47,019 nucleotides of DNA from Pseudomonas mandelii (GCF_002251635.1 NZ_NMOJ01000235.1:45414-92432), one strand, 5' to 3'; positions 37,402 to 45,539 are shown, numbered from the stretch's first letter. Notes: generated by a model from the sequence alone, not told the origin. A program made the numbers and translations.

Positions 37402-38130
37402 TCAGGATAGACCCGTGGACATCGCCTTCGTTACAAACCCGTTTCCGCAGCAGGTTGGACAGTCGTCGCGCGAGCCAAAGCGATCCAGGCAGGTCGGGCA
37501 GGTGCAGAAGCTTGCCAGTTCAAGCAGGGGCCGGGCCTTTTCGAAGGCGCGCAGATCTTGGCTCTCCTGGGCGATCTGTGCAGTATCGACCAGCACACGA
37601 AACAGGTCGGGATCGTCGATGGGCTGGTAGGTCACGCCCTCGACCACACGCTGCGTCTCAATCAGGTCATACCGTCGCCCATCGGGCATAGTCAGCGTGA
37701 GCCCGATGATTCGCGCGCTGACTCCAGATGAATTAAACACCAGGTTCGCACCGCCGGCATCCGGATAGATCTTGCCGTCGTAGCCAGACCGCTGAGGATC
37801 CGCGAGCGAACTGACGTCATAAAAAATAGAGCGGCCGATGCGACCGAATAAGTCGGTGGTGCCGCGTAACACCACATCATAGGACGACGCCCCGCAGTAG
37901 CGCGGTGGCGCGTTAATCAGCTCTTCCACCGCGTGCCAGTAGGCGGCGTTCGCCAGCTCATCCATGTCGAACTGTTCGAGCGGGTCAACTAGACCCTCGG
38001 CGGCCAAGGTTTGGCTCATGGCGTGCAGGGTCTGGCGGTGTGCCTCCGGGTTCTGCAGCCGGAATTCGTGGTTGTTGAGGGTCGAGCGCCACTGCTGCAG
38101 TCTCAGCGCTTTGGCCTGGTCGAAATTCAT
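37402..38130 (-). CDS. uncharacterised SOS-operon protein with C-terminal DnaJ-type cysteines
   Basis: A 242-residue protein, MNFDQAKALRLQQWRSTLNN at the start. A C-terminal cluster CTCPTC...CPTCCGNGF (about 207-230) looks like half of the DnaJ zinc-binding repeat (CxxCxGxG). The rest is not recognisable to me. It is the promoter-proximal gene behind the 38155-38170 LexA-type site and precedes SRAP, so a DNA damage role is likely by context. Confidence 0.75.
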   Translation of the reverse strand: MNFDQAKALRLQQWRSTLNNHEFRLQNPEAHRQTLHAMSQTLAAEGLVDPLEQFDMDELANAAYWHAVEELINAPPRYCGASSYDVVLRGTTDLFGRIGRSIFYDVSSLADPQRSGYDGKIYPDAGGANLVFNSSGVSARIIGLTLTMPDGRRYDLIETQRVVEGVTYQPIDDPDLFRVLVDTAQIAQESQDLRAFEKARPLLELASFCTCPTCLDRFGSRDDCPTCCGNGFVTKAMSTGLS

Positions 38131-38154
38131 GGGAACGGATTCGCTGTACAGATA

Positions 38155-38170
38155 CTGGTTGTATGTACAG
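38155..38170. promoter_or_regulatory. LexA box controlling the leftward SRAP operon
   Basis: CTGG-TTGTATGT-ACAG, one mismatch from CTGT-N8-ACAG, within ATACTG...CAGTA that matches the Pseudomonas consensus. A CTGTACAG palindrome lies just beside it at 38144-38151. The site is 25 bp before the operon's first ATG. Confidence 0.72.
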
Positions 38171-38287
38171 TAATCTAGCGCCGAGACGCAGGCGAGGGGG
38201 AGGCGACGAGCAGTCGCTCTATGTCAGGGCGGTGCTGATTGTCCACGTCGTGGAACCGGCGATGCACACTATATGGGCGCCTAGCGC

Positions 38288-38536
38288 TCACAACTCGACG
38301 GTGAATCCGCTGAGGCCCACGCCTTCGGCAAAACGCCCCACGGCGGTCAAGCTGGCCCAGGTGCGCAGGCGCTCACGCCGCGAGCGCACCGGCACCCAGC
38401 GCGCACCGCTGCCACCGAGGCGGATCGACAAGCCCCAGGCGGGGCCGCCGTCGACCTTGGCCACCAGGCATTCGCGCACCGCGTGCTGTTCGACCAAGGC
38501 GCGCAACACCTCCTCGTGGATGCCTTCACCCATCAT
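38288..38536 (-). CDS. hypothetical protein, 82 aa
   Basis: An 82-residue protein: HEEVLRALVEQHAVRECLV then LGGSGARWVPVRSRRERLRTW and LTAVGRFAEGVGLSGFTVEL. It resembles small partition-associated (ParC/KorC-like) proteins of Pseudomonas elements, but I hold this weakly. Its start overlaps the stop of the upstream 79-aa gene. Last gene of the 39101-38288 leftward unit. Confidence 0.7.
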   Translation of the reverse strand: MMGEGIHEEVLRALVEQHAVRECLVAKVDGGPAWGLSIRLGGSGARWVPVRSRRERLRTWASLTAVGRFAEGVGLSGFTVEL

Positions 38537-38772
38537 CCGCCCAGCTCGGCGTGGCGCCGCTGGACGGCTGCCTCCACCACTACATAGAGGTTCTCCACAT
38601 CGACAATGGTTAGTGGGTATACGGTCTCGAGGCCCAAGACAAACCCCTCGGCACGGCCTGCGGCGCGCAGCAGTTCGCTGAGATCACGGGCCTGGGTAAT
38701 GGCGCCCAGCAGCTTAGTGGCCTGGACGCGAATTGCTTCAGGCAGGTTCAGCGCGGTCAAGGCGTCACCCAT
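38533..38772 (-). CDS. small phage protein with RAEGFVLG motif, 79 aa
   Basis: A 79-residue paralogue of the 36445-36675 protein. Start ATG 38772 was chosen because it follows the upstream stop by 2 bp and GGGAA precedes it; an ATG at 38784 would overlap the previous gene and add four residues. RAEGFVLGLETV lies near residue 40. Function unknown. Confidence 0.75.
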   Translation of the reverse strand: MGDALTALNLPEAIRVQATKLLGAITQARDLSELLRAAGRAEGFVLGLETVYPLTIVDVENLYVVVEAAVQRRHAELGG

Positions 38773-38774
38773 GT

Positions 38775-39101
38775 TTATTCCCATTTCCAGCCGTTCCCGG
38801 GCGCCGGCGGTTCGAGTGGCAGTTCGTTCTGCGCGACGTCGATCAGCAGCCAGCCGCCGGCCGGTTCGTTGCTGCCGTCGACAATCGAGCCTTGCAGCAG
38901 CAGCCCGCCCGGCAGTACCACGCGCAGCGCATTGGCTTTCTTGGGGCCTTGCAGGTAATGGTCAAATTCAAGGCGAAAGCGCTTCGGGTCGAGGTTGAGC
39001 ACCCGAACATTTAATTCCAACGTGGTCAGTTCATTCGGCGGCTGTCCCCGGTACAGGGCCAACACGGCGACGGTGGCCAAACCTTCATAGGCGTAGGACA
39101 T
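38775..39101 (-). CDS. hypothetical protein, 108 aa
   Basis: A 108-residue protein: MSYAYEGLATVAVLALYRGQ then TTLELNVRVLNLDPKRFRLEF, mostly beta-strand-like, ending PAPGNGWKWE. It is the first of three leftward genes coupled by overlapping or adjacent starts and stops. Not recognised. A terminator stem upstream of its start region (39201-39237) protects it from readthrough. Confidence 0.72.
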   Translation of the reverse strand: MSYAYEGLATVAVLALYRGQPPNELTTLELNVRVLNLDPKRFRLEFDHYLQGPKKANALRVVLPGGLLLQGSIVDGSNEPAGGWLLIDVAQNELPLEPPAPGNGWKWE

Positions 39102-39560
39102 GAGCAGGATTCCGGTTCAAGTCAGTGGCGGTCTTTACATAAAACCAGGCAGTCAGGGGATGGTAGACCAGCCCTGGCGGTGCTGGTTTCCAAGGCGCAT
39201 AAAAAAGGCCCCCACGCTTACCGAAAACGTGGGGGCCTGTTGAACATAAACGCCGTTCGCCGAAAGCGGCCAGACCTTGGACGACCTGATGATAGCGACT
39301 CTAGTCGACCGTCGCAGCGGCAATGGACATCGAACTGTCCCCAATTATTCTGCGCAGTTGACCAACTGATAGACGGTTCATTCCCAGTAATCCACGCGGG
39401 GTACGCAACTGATCTACCGATCCAAAAGAGCGAAGGTGTTTGATCTTTAAGCCAATGGAATCTCTTTAGAAAAATCAAAGGGTTAACAGTGCCTAAAAAT
39501 CCATTGAATTTTTTTCTGACGCAGTCAGTCCTTTGTTTATCAGCAAATGGAGGGGATCTC
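39102..39560. other. non-coding stretch with terminator and GCCG hairpin
   Basis: No convincing gene. It holds the leftward terminator at 39201-39237, a GCCG-AAAG-CGGC hairpin at 39259-39270 and the upstream region of the DUF6555-like gene. It marks the change from phage-type genes on the left to chromosomal-type cargo on the right. Confidence 0.6.
39201..39237 (-). terminator. leftward intrinsic terminator
   Basis: Ten-bp stem GGCCCCCACG / CGTGGGGGCC with an 11-nt loop; in leftward reading it is followed by six T (39206-39201). No leftward gene is seen to its right, so it insulates the phage operon from cargo transcription. Confidence 0.82.
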
Positions 39561-39812
39561 ATGAAAACCGATCTATACGTGATTGAGTACAAGCTTCATG
39601 GGGAGCCGAAATCTTTTGTTATCCGGGCGAAGATAAGAAGCAATGCCGACGCATGGCACTGGGCGAGTTGTGATGCTGGAGTGGCGCCGATACCGAAACC
39701 AGGGCGGAAACCGCTGAAGTTGGTGTCGAAACCACAAGCGGAGAAATATGGGCTTACCGACGTGGCATGGCGTGAAACGGCAGCCTTGGTTTGGACTGAG
39801 GTGGCTACTTGA
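39561..39812 (+). CDS. DUF6555-like small protein
   Basis: An 83-residue protein: MKTDLYVIEYKLHGEPKSFV, then NADAWHWASCDAGVAPIPKP and EKYGLTDVAWRET. I recognise this as a small Pseudomonas chromosomal family annotated DUF6555; its function is unknown. GGAGGGG lies about 7 nt before the ATG. It is not a usual phage gene and supports the view that the segment from here on is cargo. Confidence 0.78.
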   Translation: MKTDLYVIEYKLHGEPKSFVIRAKIRSNADAWHWASCDAGVAPIPKPGRKPLKLVSKPQAEKYGLTDVAWRETAALVWTEVAT

Positions 39813-39874
39813 TGAGCATCAAAAGTGGGCCAGAGTCAAACGCCACTCTTGACCGATCGCACTCTGTCACGAAA

Positions 39875-39888
39875 GGCCGCTTTCGGCC
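39875..39888. repeat. GGCCG-N4-CGGCC intergenic hairpin (copy 1)
   Basis: GGCCGCTTTCGGCC. Similar elements occur at 45288-45301 and 45540-45553. This kind of short hairpin is scattered in Pseudomonas intergenic regions. Confidence 0.6.
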
Positions 39889-40124
39889 AACAGCAGTCAC
39901 TCATCGGAGGCTAGCAATTGGCCCATAGTTGCCCTTGTGGATCGCAGTAACCGACCAGAGCCCATCCGTCCCAATGGGTTGATTAGGCACCGCTAAATCA
40001 AATGTCACCGCAGTCCCTGTCCGCGTCTAGACGTGTGAAAGATGGCCAGTGCGTGCGACGACCTGGGGTGATCGCAGCGACTGAACGTAGAAAATTGAGA
40101 GAAGTCCCCCTTGGTGAGGACGAG

Positions 40125-40154
40125 TTGACTTTTGCGACATGTATGGATATACAG
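40125..40154 (+). promoter_or_regulatory. strong promoter overlapped by a LexA-like box
   Basis: A -35 TTGACT (40125-40130), exact 17-nt spacer and -10 TATACA (40148-40153). ATGT-ATGGATAT-ACAG at 40139-40154 matches the LexA consensus at seven of the eight conserved bases and covers the -10 box. It drives the NdpA-like/membrane gene pair. Confidence 0.7.
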
Positions 40155-40241
40155 TGCTATAACCATGCTCGATGTATGAAATTTTTGGGAAAAGTGGTTA
40201 GATGCTATGTCATATAGCCATCAATGCAGGGAGAGGTAAAC

Positions 40242-41228
40242 TTGGCCACTTTAACTGACGAGCAAATAGCTTCATTAAAGATCAGCAATTTCCTCTTTCA
40301 CGTAGTTCACCATGGAAAAGATGAACCTGAGTATTTTGACGATGTCCCTCTCGGAAAGTATGAGTTATTCTTCATTGCCCGAATAAAAGACACTCTCAAG
40401 GGAAATAGATTCTCCTTCTTGGATAATTCGAGCGTTAAAGACGAAATATTGAAGTGGCAAGAAAACAAGATAACTTTCCTAGAGTTTTCAAAGTTGTTGG
40501 CTTTTCAGTTTAATTCGCTCTACGACAAGCGAGTTACACCTGGAGTCTTGATTGTGATTGAACTATTCGCTGGTCAGAATCGATACTATTCTCTTATAAA
40601 ATATGACTCAGATGAGGTTGTTAGCTTCACAAGGAATGGGTCAAAAGCTGTTCTAGCTGATGTGGTGAATAATTTCACGCAGTCAGCAAAGTCACTTCAG
40701 AAATCGGCGCTTGTTGACTTGGATGCAGTTGCCGGCGAGGGTCACGTTGCAGTGATTGACCGTCAGACACGATCCAGTATAAGTGACATTTTCAGAAAGT
40801 TTCTGGGTGTGGAGCGCACCAAAAAACCAGCGGAGTTGACCGAATCGCTGCATAAGGCGGTGATTAAGATTGTTTCCAAACATAGAGATGTTTTTCCATC
40901 TTCATTTACTTATCGTGCCGGAGATCAAGTACGGGAAATCGCAGAGAAACAAAAAGAATTCGATGCAGAAGGATTTTATAATCAGTTCTTCGGCGCCTAT
41001 GGAAGTGATGATGTCAAAGCATCGTATCAAAAAGAGATAACCAATCAAGGTCTTGCCGGTGAAGTATTTGAGTATGTGCCAGAAGCTTTGCCGGTAGTGC
41101 GGAAGACGAGATATAGGACCCAAGAGGGTATCTTGATCACGGTTCCACCTGGGGCTGGTAATGCCTTTAAAATTTCTCCGGATGGGAAAACTATTACCAT
41201 TTCCACATCCAAAGTTAACGAGATCTAA
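40242..41228 (+). CDS. NdpA/YejK-like nucleoid-associated protein (NA37 family), cargo
   Basis: About 328 residues. TTG 40242 was chosen because AGGGAGAGG stands 5 nt upstream; an ATG at 40224 lacks a ribosome site and would add six residues. The pattern, with LVDLDAVAGEGHVAVIDRQ (about 155), a following IFRKFLGV, a helical region and a C-terminal GILITVPPGAG, resembles NdpA/YejK (37-kDa nucleoid-associated family). NdpA binds DNA and can affect topoisomerases. Here the gene is in a two-gene unit with a membrane coiled-coil protein, suggesting a sensor/effector role rather than housekeeping. AT-rich against the phage core. Confidence 0.72.
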   Translation: MATLTDEQIASLKISNFLFHVVHHGKDEPEYFDDVPLGKYELFFIARIKDTLKGNRFSFLDNSSVKDEILKWQENKITFLEFSKLLAFQFNSLYDKRVTPGVLIVIELFAGQNRYYSLIKYDSDEVVSFTRNGSKAVLADVVNNFTQSAKSLQKSALVDLDAVAGEGHVAVIDRQTRSSISDIFRKFLGVERTKKPAELTESLHKAVIKIVSKHRDVFPSSFTYRAGDQVREIAEKQKEFDAEGFYNQFFGAYGSDDVKASYQKEITNQGLAGEVFEYVPEALPVVRKTRYRTQEGILITVPPGAGNAFKISPDGKTITISTSKVNEI

Positions 41229-41229
41229 T

Positions 41230-42687
41230 ATGGATTATGGTGCTCAACTAATTAGGTTGCTAGAGCAGCCAGGTGTGGGCGCCAAAGCCGCAGTTTTTGA
41301 AACGCTGACTGAAGTGCGAATGGATGATCTATCTGATCCCAGTACTGAGTTTATCGAAGAGCTAAAGCTCACTTCGTTATACCTCACGGAGCATAAGCTA
41401 GGCGCGATAGTGATCATTGGCACAATCAGTGGTCAGGAATGGTCTGCTGAGAACTTCTCACTAGAACATTCCTTAGAGCCTGTCAGGGTCATTCTCACGA
41501 AGGTATCGACTGATGGTTGGGTATATTTCGTGACGGTCGCCGGATTTCGTCACTGGCTAAAAAGCTTTTCTGCCGGCCAAGCCATTTCACCAGAAAGACT
41601 TTGCATCTGGGTTGCCGGAGAATTTGCGCCTTTTGCTACTTTTCAACACGCTGTAAGGCCATTTTTCGCAGATAAGTTTCTTCCCGAGATCGGGCAGAAG
41701 CCTGAAAAGCCATGGAAGCTCGTCCGAGATTTGACTCATTCCTATACCCCGTCATCTATAAGTCCGTGGTTAATTTTAGAGAGTCCTACCTCGCCAAGCG
41801 TGATATACGAAGCATGGTCAGATACAGCCAAACAGAATCTGGCCTTCTGTTTGCCATCTGAAATTCGTAGCGAAGGTGACGTTGTAGAGGCAGTGTTTCG
41901 AGGGGGGCGTTCACTTCCTGTAACTGTAGCAGAGGTTGACTGGGGCACTGTTGACTACGTTAGTTTTAGTGATGCATGTAGTTGGATTTATGCAACGCCT
42001 CGAGAAGCGGAAACAAAATTTCAACTCTTAAATAATCATTTGGCTATTAACTGGAACCTGGGGAGTGTATGGCCTGAAGGTTCCAATCAGATTCTTGATA
42101 ACAGCCTCACCGGTGCTAAAGAGGCGTTTGCTTTCCACTTACAGGATCAAAGTAAAGAAGCTGTAAAGGGCCTTGGTGATTTGAGAAAAGGGCTACAGGA
42201 AGAAGTCGCAAAAACGCAGGCTGCGGCGCGTGATCTGATCTCAGCAGTGTGGCGCGACTTTGCTATTGCTGGTGTGGTGCTCGCGCTTAAGCTTCCAGGA
42301 AGCCCCATTACTTTAGATGGGAAAGTTATTCAGTCGCTTTATATTGCAACAGCAGTACTGCTGGCGCTCAGTGTTTTTGTCAGCGGATTTTCAAGTATCA
42401 GATTTAATGCATTGGCGGATTCCAGTAGAAAAGACTGGAGAAACAAGCTCTATAGCTTTATGTCTAATCAAGATTGGCAAAAACTGGTGGAGACTCCGAT
42501 TAGGTCCGGGAGGCGAGTATTTTGGGTGATCTGGGGTATTTGTTTTTTACTTTACGCATCCATCGCTTTGTATTTAGTTTCACTTGCTTTTCCTGGGGGG
42601 ATCACTAATACGTTGAATATTTTGTTTTTAGATTATTTTAATCCGGTGGTCGAAATAGTTAGGCGGTCTATTGATTGTTGCGTTTGA
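41230..42687 (+). CDS. coiled-coil membrane protein, partner of the NdpA-like protein
   Basis: A 485-residue protein, not recognised. Residues 1-300 are soluble mixed alpha/beta; about 305-345 is a charged helical stretch likely to form a coiled coil (SKEAVKGLGDLRKGLQEEV); membrane helices follow at about 369-391 (LYIATAVLLALSVFVSGF) and 429-453 (VFWVIWGICFLLYASIALY). The ATG at 41230 lies 1 nt after the NdpA-like stop, so translation is coupled; the in-frame 69-bp extension upstream would overlap that gene. The C-terminal placement of the helices suggests a membrane-anchored effector. Role in defence is inference. Confidence 0.78.
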   Translation: MDYGAQLIRLLEQPGVGAKAAVFETLTEVRMDDLSDPSTEFIEELKLTSLYLTEHKLGAIVIIGTISGQEWSAENFSLEHSLEPVRVILTKVSTDGWVYFVTVAGFRHWLKSFSAGQAISPERLCIWVAGEFAPFATFQHAVRPFFADKFLPEIGQKPEKPWKLVRDLTHSYTPSSISPWLILESPTSPSVIYEAWSDTAKQNLAFCLPSEIRSEGDVVEAVFRGGRSLPVTVAEVDWGTVDYVSFSDACSWIYATPREAETKFQLLNNHLAINWNLGSVWPEGSNQILDNSLTGAKEAFAFHLQDQSKEAVKGLGDLRKGLQEEVAKTQAAARDLISAVWRDFAIAGVVLALKLPGSPITLDGKVIQSLYIATAVLLALSVFVSGFSSIRFNALADSSRKDWRNKLYSFMSNQDWQKLVETPIRSGRRVFWVIWGICFLLYASIALYLVSLAFPGGITNTLNILFLDYFNPVVEIVRRSIDCCV

Positions 42688-42724
42688 TAAACAGCGCGTT
42701 GGGAAAATTTAATTTAGTGGGTAT

Positions 42725-43130
42725 GGCGAGAACGTATCACCCGGAGCCATGGTGATGCAGCAGAAGACGCAGCGGCCAGTGCATTATGAGATCACCGAAC
42801 AAAAACGGTTTGCTATCGCGGCCTGGATAAATTAGGTCCAACTACGCAGCGAGGGCTACCTTTTCCCGAGTCAGCTGCATACGTCAGACCATCTATCCAC
42901 TGTCAATACGCTCGTATCGTCATAGGCTGGGCGAAAGCCCTTGGCCTTGATCCAGCCATGTATGGTTCTAACACAATGAGGCATACGAAGCATCGCTGAT
43001 CTATCGCAAGACGAAGATTCTGCGAGCGGTTCAAGTGCTGCTCGGCCATACGAAGCTATAGAGCACCGTTCGATACCTGGGAATTGAAGTCGATGACGCC
43101 CTGGACATGGCGGAACAGACTGACGTTTGA
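42725..43130 (+). pseudogene. decayed tyrosine integrase fragment
   Basis: Pieces of a Pseudomonas-type integrase of about 200 residues in shifting frames: VMQQKTQRPVHYEITEQKRF, a stop, LRSEGYLFPSQLH, then after a frameshift ARIVIGWAKALGLDPAMYG, then SLIYRKT, LLGHTKL, a stop, STVRYLGIEVDDAL and MAEQTDV at the end. Two in-frame stops and at least two single- or two-base shifts are visible. GHTKL...STVRYL is the catalytic His to Tyr end. It is a relic of another mobile element. Confidence 0.88.
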
Positions 43131-43428
43131 CTATGCGTAGCGAGGGTCGAAGTCTGGCCGTCGCTAACCGGCTAGAAGCCGACGTTCATACACATTAGCG
43201 ACGGAGCGATACAGCCTATTGGTATCGGTCGCGACCGGCGGAAATCAGTCAGATTCAGACGGTCGCCGCCTTAATTTTGGCTAGGTTGTTGACGCTGCCA
43301 GCTCCGTTATTCTCTATCCCCCCCACGTGCTTCACGTAGGGAGTGTCAATTTTGCCATCAGTACCACTCGAAGCACTGCTATATTGAGCCTGCAGTGATA
43401 CCTCAGACCTATTACTAACGGCGTAATC
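43131..43428. other. non-coding stretch before the pentapeptide cassette
   Basis: About 300 bp without a gene. It contains degenerate GC-rich intergenic sequence and, near the end, an inverted repeat CACTGC (43374-43379) / GCAGTG (43392-43397) 32 bp before the next ATG, which may be an operator. No clear sigma70 promoter found. Confidence 0.5.
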
Positions 43429-44265
43429 ATGGAAAGCCTCATAACCCGGGATGATCTCGGTGCCGGCTCGGCACGAACTCTATCGCGTCTAGACTTGTCT
43501 GGGCGCTACTTACGCGACATCGAGGGTAAGGAAGTCACTTATAGTGACTGCACGTTCTCTTATAGCATCATCGAGCGAGGTTACTTCCATAAGGCGATTT
43601 TTATCAACTGTAAATTCATCGGAGCACGCATCCGCGAATCGATTTTTCGCTCTGCGACTTTTGAGAATTGCGACTTCAGTTATGTTGATTTTCATCGTTG
43701 CATATTACCAGTACCGCAACTTCTCGCTAACCTTCCAGGCTATCCGAACGTGCGCTGGGAAATGCTGCATAACTTAAGAGCAAATGCTCACAGCGTCGGC
43801 GATACGAAGTGGGAAGCAGATGTCGTATACCATGAAGCTCGCACGGAGATTGAACATTGGCGTGGCATCGCAAACGCAGGCACTGGTTATTATCAAAAAT
43901 ACTCCATGCGCCAGCGATTGGCCGCGCGTTTTCATCACGTTCGCCTTTTAGCAGAACGATATATTTGGGGGCATGGAGAGTCACTGTTTCGCCTAGCATT
44001 GTCGACTGTTTTTTTTCTGATTTTATTTAGTTTTTTTCACGCTGCAGGTCAAGTCGCAGATCTAGAAGCTGTATCTATTGGAGCGTTATTTCACCAATAT
44101 GTTAAAAGCTTGTATTTTCTGTCTTCACTATATATTGATCTCCCAAGTGTAAGTGCTTCTGAGGTTTTAGCCAGCCCTATCACATCTGTACTCGCGGTGA
44201 CCTTACGCTATGTATCTATAGGTTTAGGTATACCTGTGCTGTATAAATGCATAGCCAGAAGATAG
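43429..44265 (+). CDS. pentapeptide-repeat protein with C-terminal membrane (channel-like) domain
   Basis: A 278-residue protein. Pentapeptide repeats A(D/N)LxX-like run from about 37 to 92 (CTFSYSIIERGYFHKAIFIN and SATFENCDFSYVDFHRC), forming a short right-handed beta-helix. After a charged linker (VVYHEARTEIEHWRG, about 132-146) come two membrane helices at about 188-205 and 250-273 with a hydrophobic re-entrant-like segment SLYFLSSLYIDLPS (227-240). This resembles pentapeptide-ion channel fusions in which a pore loop lies between the helices, but no TVGYG filter is present. First gene of a coupled three-gene cassette; likely a membrane effector. Confidence 0.82.
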   Translation: MESLITRDDLGAGSARTLSRLDLSGRYLRDIEGKEVTYSDCTFSYSIIERGYFHKAIFINCKFIGARIRESIFRSATFENCDFSYVDFHRCILPVPQLLANLPGYPNVRWEMLHNLRANAHSVGDTKWEADVVYHEARTEIEHWRGIANAGTGYYQKYSMRQRLAARFHHVRLLAERYIWGHGESLFRLALSTVFFLILFSFFHAAGQVADLEAVSIGALFHQYVKSLYFLSSLYIDLPSVSASEVLASPITSVLAVTLRYVSIGLGIPVLYKCIARR

Positions 44266-44273
44266 GGTGAAAA

Positions 44274-44966
44274 ATGAATAATTTTAAGGCTTATCTTTTT
44301 GGTTCGGTTGCGCGTGGTGACCAAGACCGCATGAGCGACACCGACGTGTTGCTGGTTTACGATAAAGTGCTCGACAGCCGGTTACAGTTTGATGCAAGGG
44401 AGCAAGTCTCCTCCGCGATGTCCATGCATTGCACCTTCGCGGAGTATTCGTGTGGCCACTTAGAGCGCATGTTCAAAGAAGGCCACTTATTCGCTTGGCA
44501 TCTGCATCTAGAGGCTCGTCCGATACCAGGGTGGGAAAATCGTCAGGACTATCTGCACACCTTCCCAGCTCCTGCACCTTACACTGGAGGTTTAGTCGAC
44601 GCGATGAACTTCAGCGATTTACTCAAGTCTGCGCAGCAATCCATCATACTTGGCAGTAAATCTCCAGTGTACGAAGCGGGTATTGCTTATGTTGCTCTTC
44701 GCAATGTTGGTATGTCATTGAGCTCGTCCGTCCTAGGGCTCCCTTGCTTTAGCCGATTTGCACCGTTTGACGTGTCGGCGCGACTTCAGCTAGCGCCGCC
44801 GTGCAGCAAAAAATTCTACCAAACACTTATTAACGCTCGCCATGCGTCACAACGCGGATTACCTGCACCTCCTATTGCTATTGAAAAGCTAGTGGAGGGT
44901 ATTCAGTCAGCATACACATGGACACAGAACATAATTGAGGTTGCACGTGAGAACTCCTTCTGCTGA
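44274..44966 (+). CDS. MNT/KNTase-type nucleotidyltransferase with helical C-terminal domain
   Basis: A 230-residue protein. The N-terminus AYLFGSVARGDQDRMSDTD holds the GS-x10-DxD motif of minimal nucleotidyltransferases (Gly10-Ser11; Asp22 and Asp24). A helical region from about 110 to 225 resembles HEPN-like or kanamycin-NTase C-terminal bundles, without a visible Rx4-6H RNase motif. Such enzymes transfer nucleotides to protein or small-molecule hydroxyls. GGGTGAAAA is 3 nt before the ATG; it starts 8 bp after the pentapeptide gene stop. Context suggests modification control of the membrane partner. Confidence 0.85.
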   Translation: MNNFKAYLFGSVARGDQDRMSDTDVLLVYDKVLDSRLQFDAREQVSSAMSMHCTFAEYSCGHLERMFKEGHLFAWHLHLEARPIPGWENRQDYLHTFPAPAPYTGGLVDAMNFSDLLKSAQQSIILGSKSPVYEAGIAYVALRNVGMSLSSSVLGLPCFSRFAPFDVSARLQLAPPCSKKFYQTLINARHASQRGLPAPPIAIEKLVEGIQSAYTWTQNIIEVARENSFC

Positions 44967-45282
44967 CCGCTTTGGCTCTTTCTTTTCACGAGTCCAAACT
45001 GAACGCAACGTGCTCGCTATAGTTAACGACAGATTTTCAAGTGTCGCCGAACTACATGGTTTGACCACTGAGGCGATCCAGCAATGGCAAAAGCGATGTG
45101 CTGCGGTTGAAAGACCGGTAGACAATCTTGATGCCATTTGCTTCCTTCTTCATCGGGTCTCCGCAAGATGCAAGTCTGAAGCTGACCAGAGTCGGATAGT
45201 CTTCGACGATGAGGCACGAAACCGTCTTCCTATATCTGGTTTGCTTATCCAACTTCGTGAGGCCTGCTTGCAGGCTAGATAG
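44947..45282 (+). CDS. small third protein of the pentapeptide/NTase cassette
   Basis: A 111-residue protein. GTG 44947 was chosen because GAGG lies 6 nt upstream and overlaps the NTase stop by 20 bp; a TTG at 44935 is possible. Content is largely helical: ELHGLTTEAIQQWQKRC and LDAICFLLHRVSARCKSEAD. Not recognised. A coupled small protein next to an NTase could be an antitoxin, adaptor or HEPN-like partner; this is inference. Confidence 0.7.
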   Translation: MRTPSADRFGSFFSRVQTERNVLAIVNDRFSSVAELHGLTTEAIQQWQKRCAAVERPVDNLDAICFLLHRVSARCKSEADQSRIVFDDEARNRLPISGLLIQLREACLQAR

Positions 45283-45287
45283 CAACC

Positions 45288-45301
45288 GGCCGCTTCCGGC
45301 C
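45288..45301. repeat. GGCCG-N4-CGGCC intergenic hairpin (copy 2)
   Basis: GGCCGCTTCCGGCC, 5 bp after the third cassette gene. It may serve as its 3' RNA structure. Confidence 0.55.
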
Positions 45302-45539
45302 CCAAGGCTATGTGAAGACTCGCTAAATACGTCGAAAGCAGAGAGTCGCGTGAGTTTCCTGTGGAGTTAACGGCGGAAACGCGATTTACCTTCGCTAGTT
45401 ACATAGACGTTCATAATGTCGTTTGGGCTGCGTCAGCGGCCCAAACTACGACTAAAGGGCGAGCAAGCCGCTGGATTTACGTAGAGGGTCGGATGATGGC
45501 TCGGGTAGCGCACATAGATCTCTGCCACTGACCGCTCCT

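Larger units (their letters stand above)
39813..40241. other. non-coding stretch with hairpin and promoter
   Basis: About 430 bp with a GGCCG-CTTT-CGGCC hairpin at 39875-39888 and, near its right end, the promoter of the NdpA-like operon. A 71-residue frame at 40002-40217 has no start signal and no recognisable composition, so I do not call it. Confidence 0.6.

Noticed and set aside
39218..39592. 124-codon minus-strand frame upstream of the DUF6555-like gene
   Set aside because: Overlaps the terminator hairpin and the start of the recognised plus-strand gene; composition not protein-like.
40002..40217. 71-codon frame in the intergenic region before the NdpA-like gene
   Set aside because: No ribosome site, unlikely composition, and its end overlaps the promoter and leader of the operon.
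43374..43397. LexA box before the pentapeptide gene
   Set aside because: CACTGC/GCAGTG arms are separated by 12 bases, giving CTG-N14-CAG; LexA needs CTG-N10-CAG.
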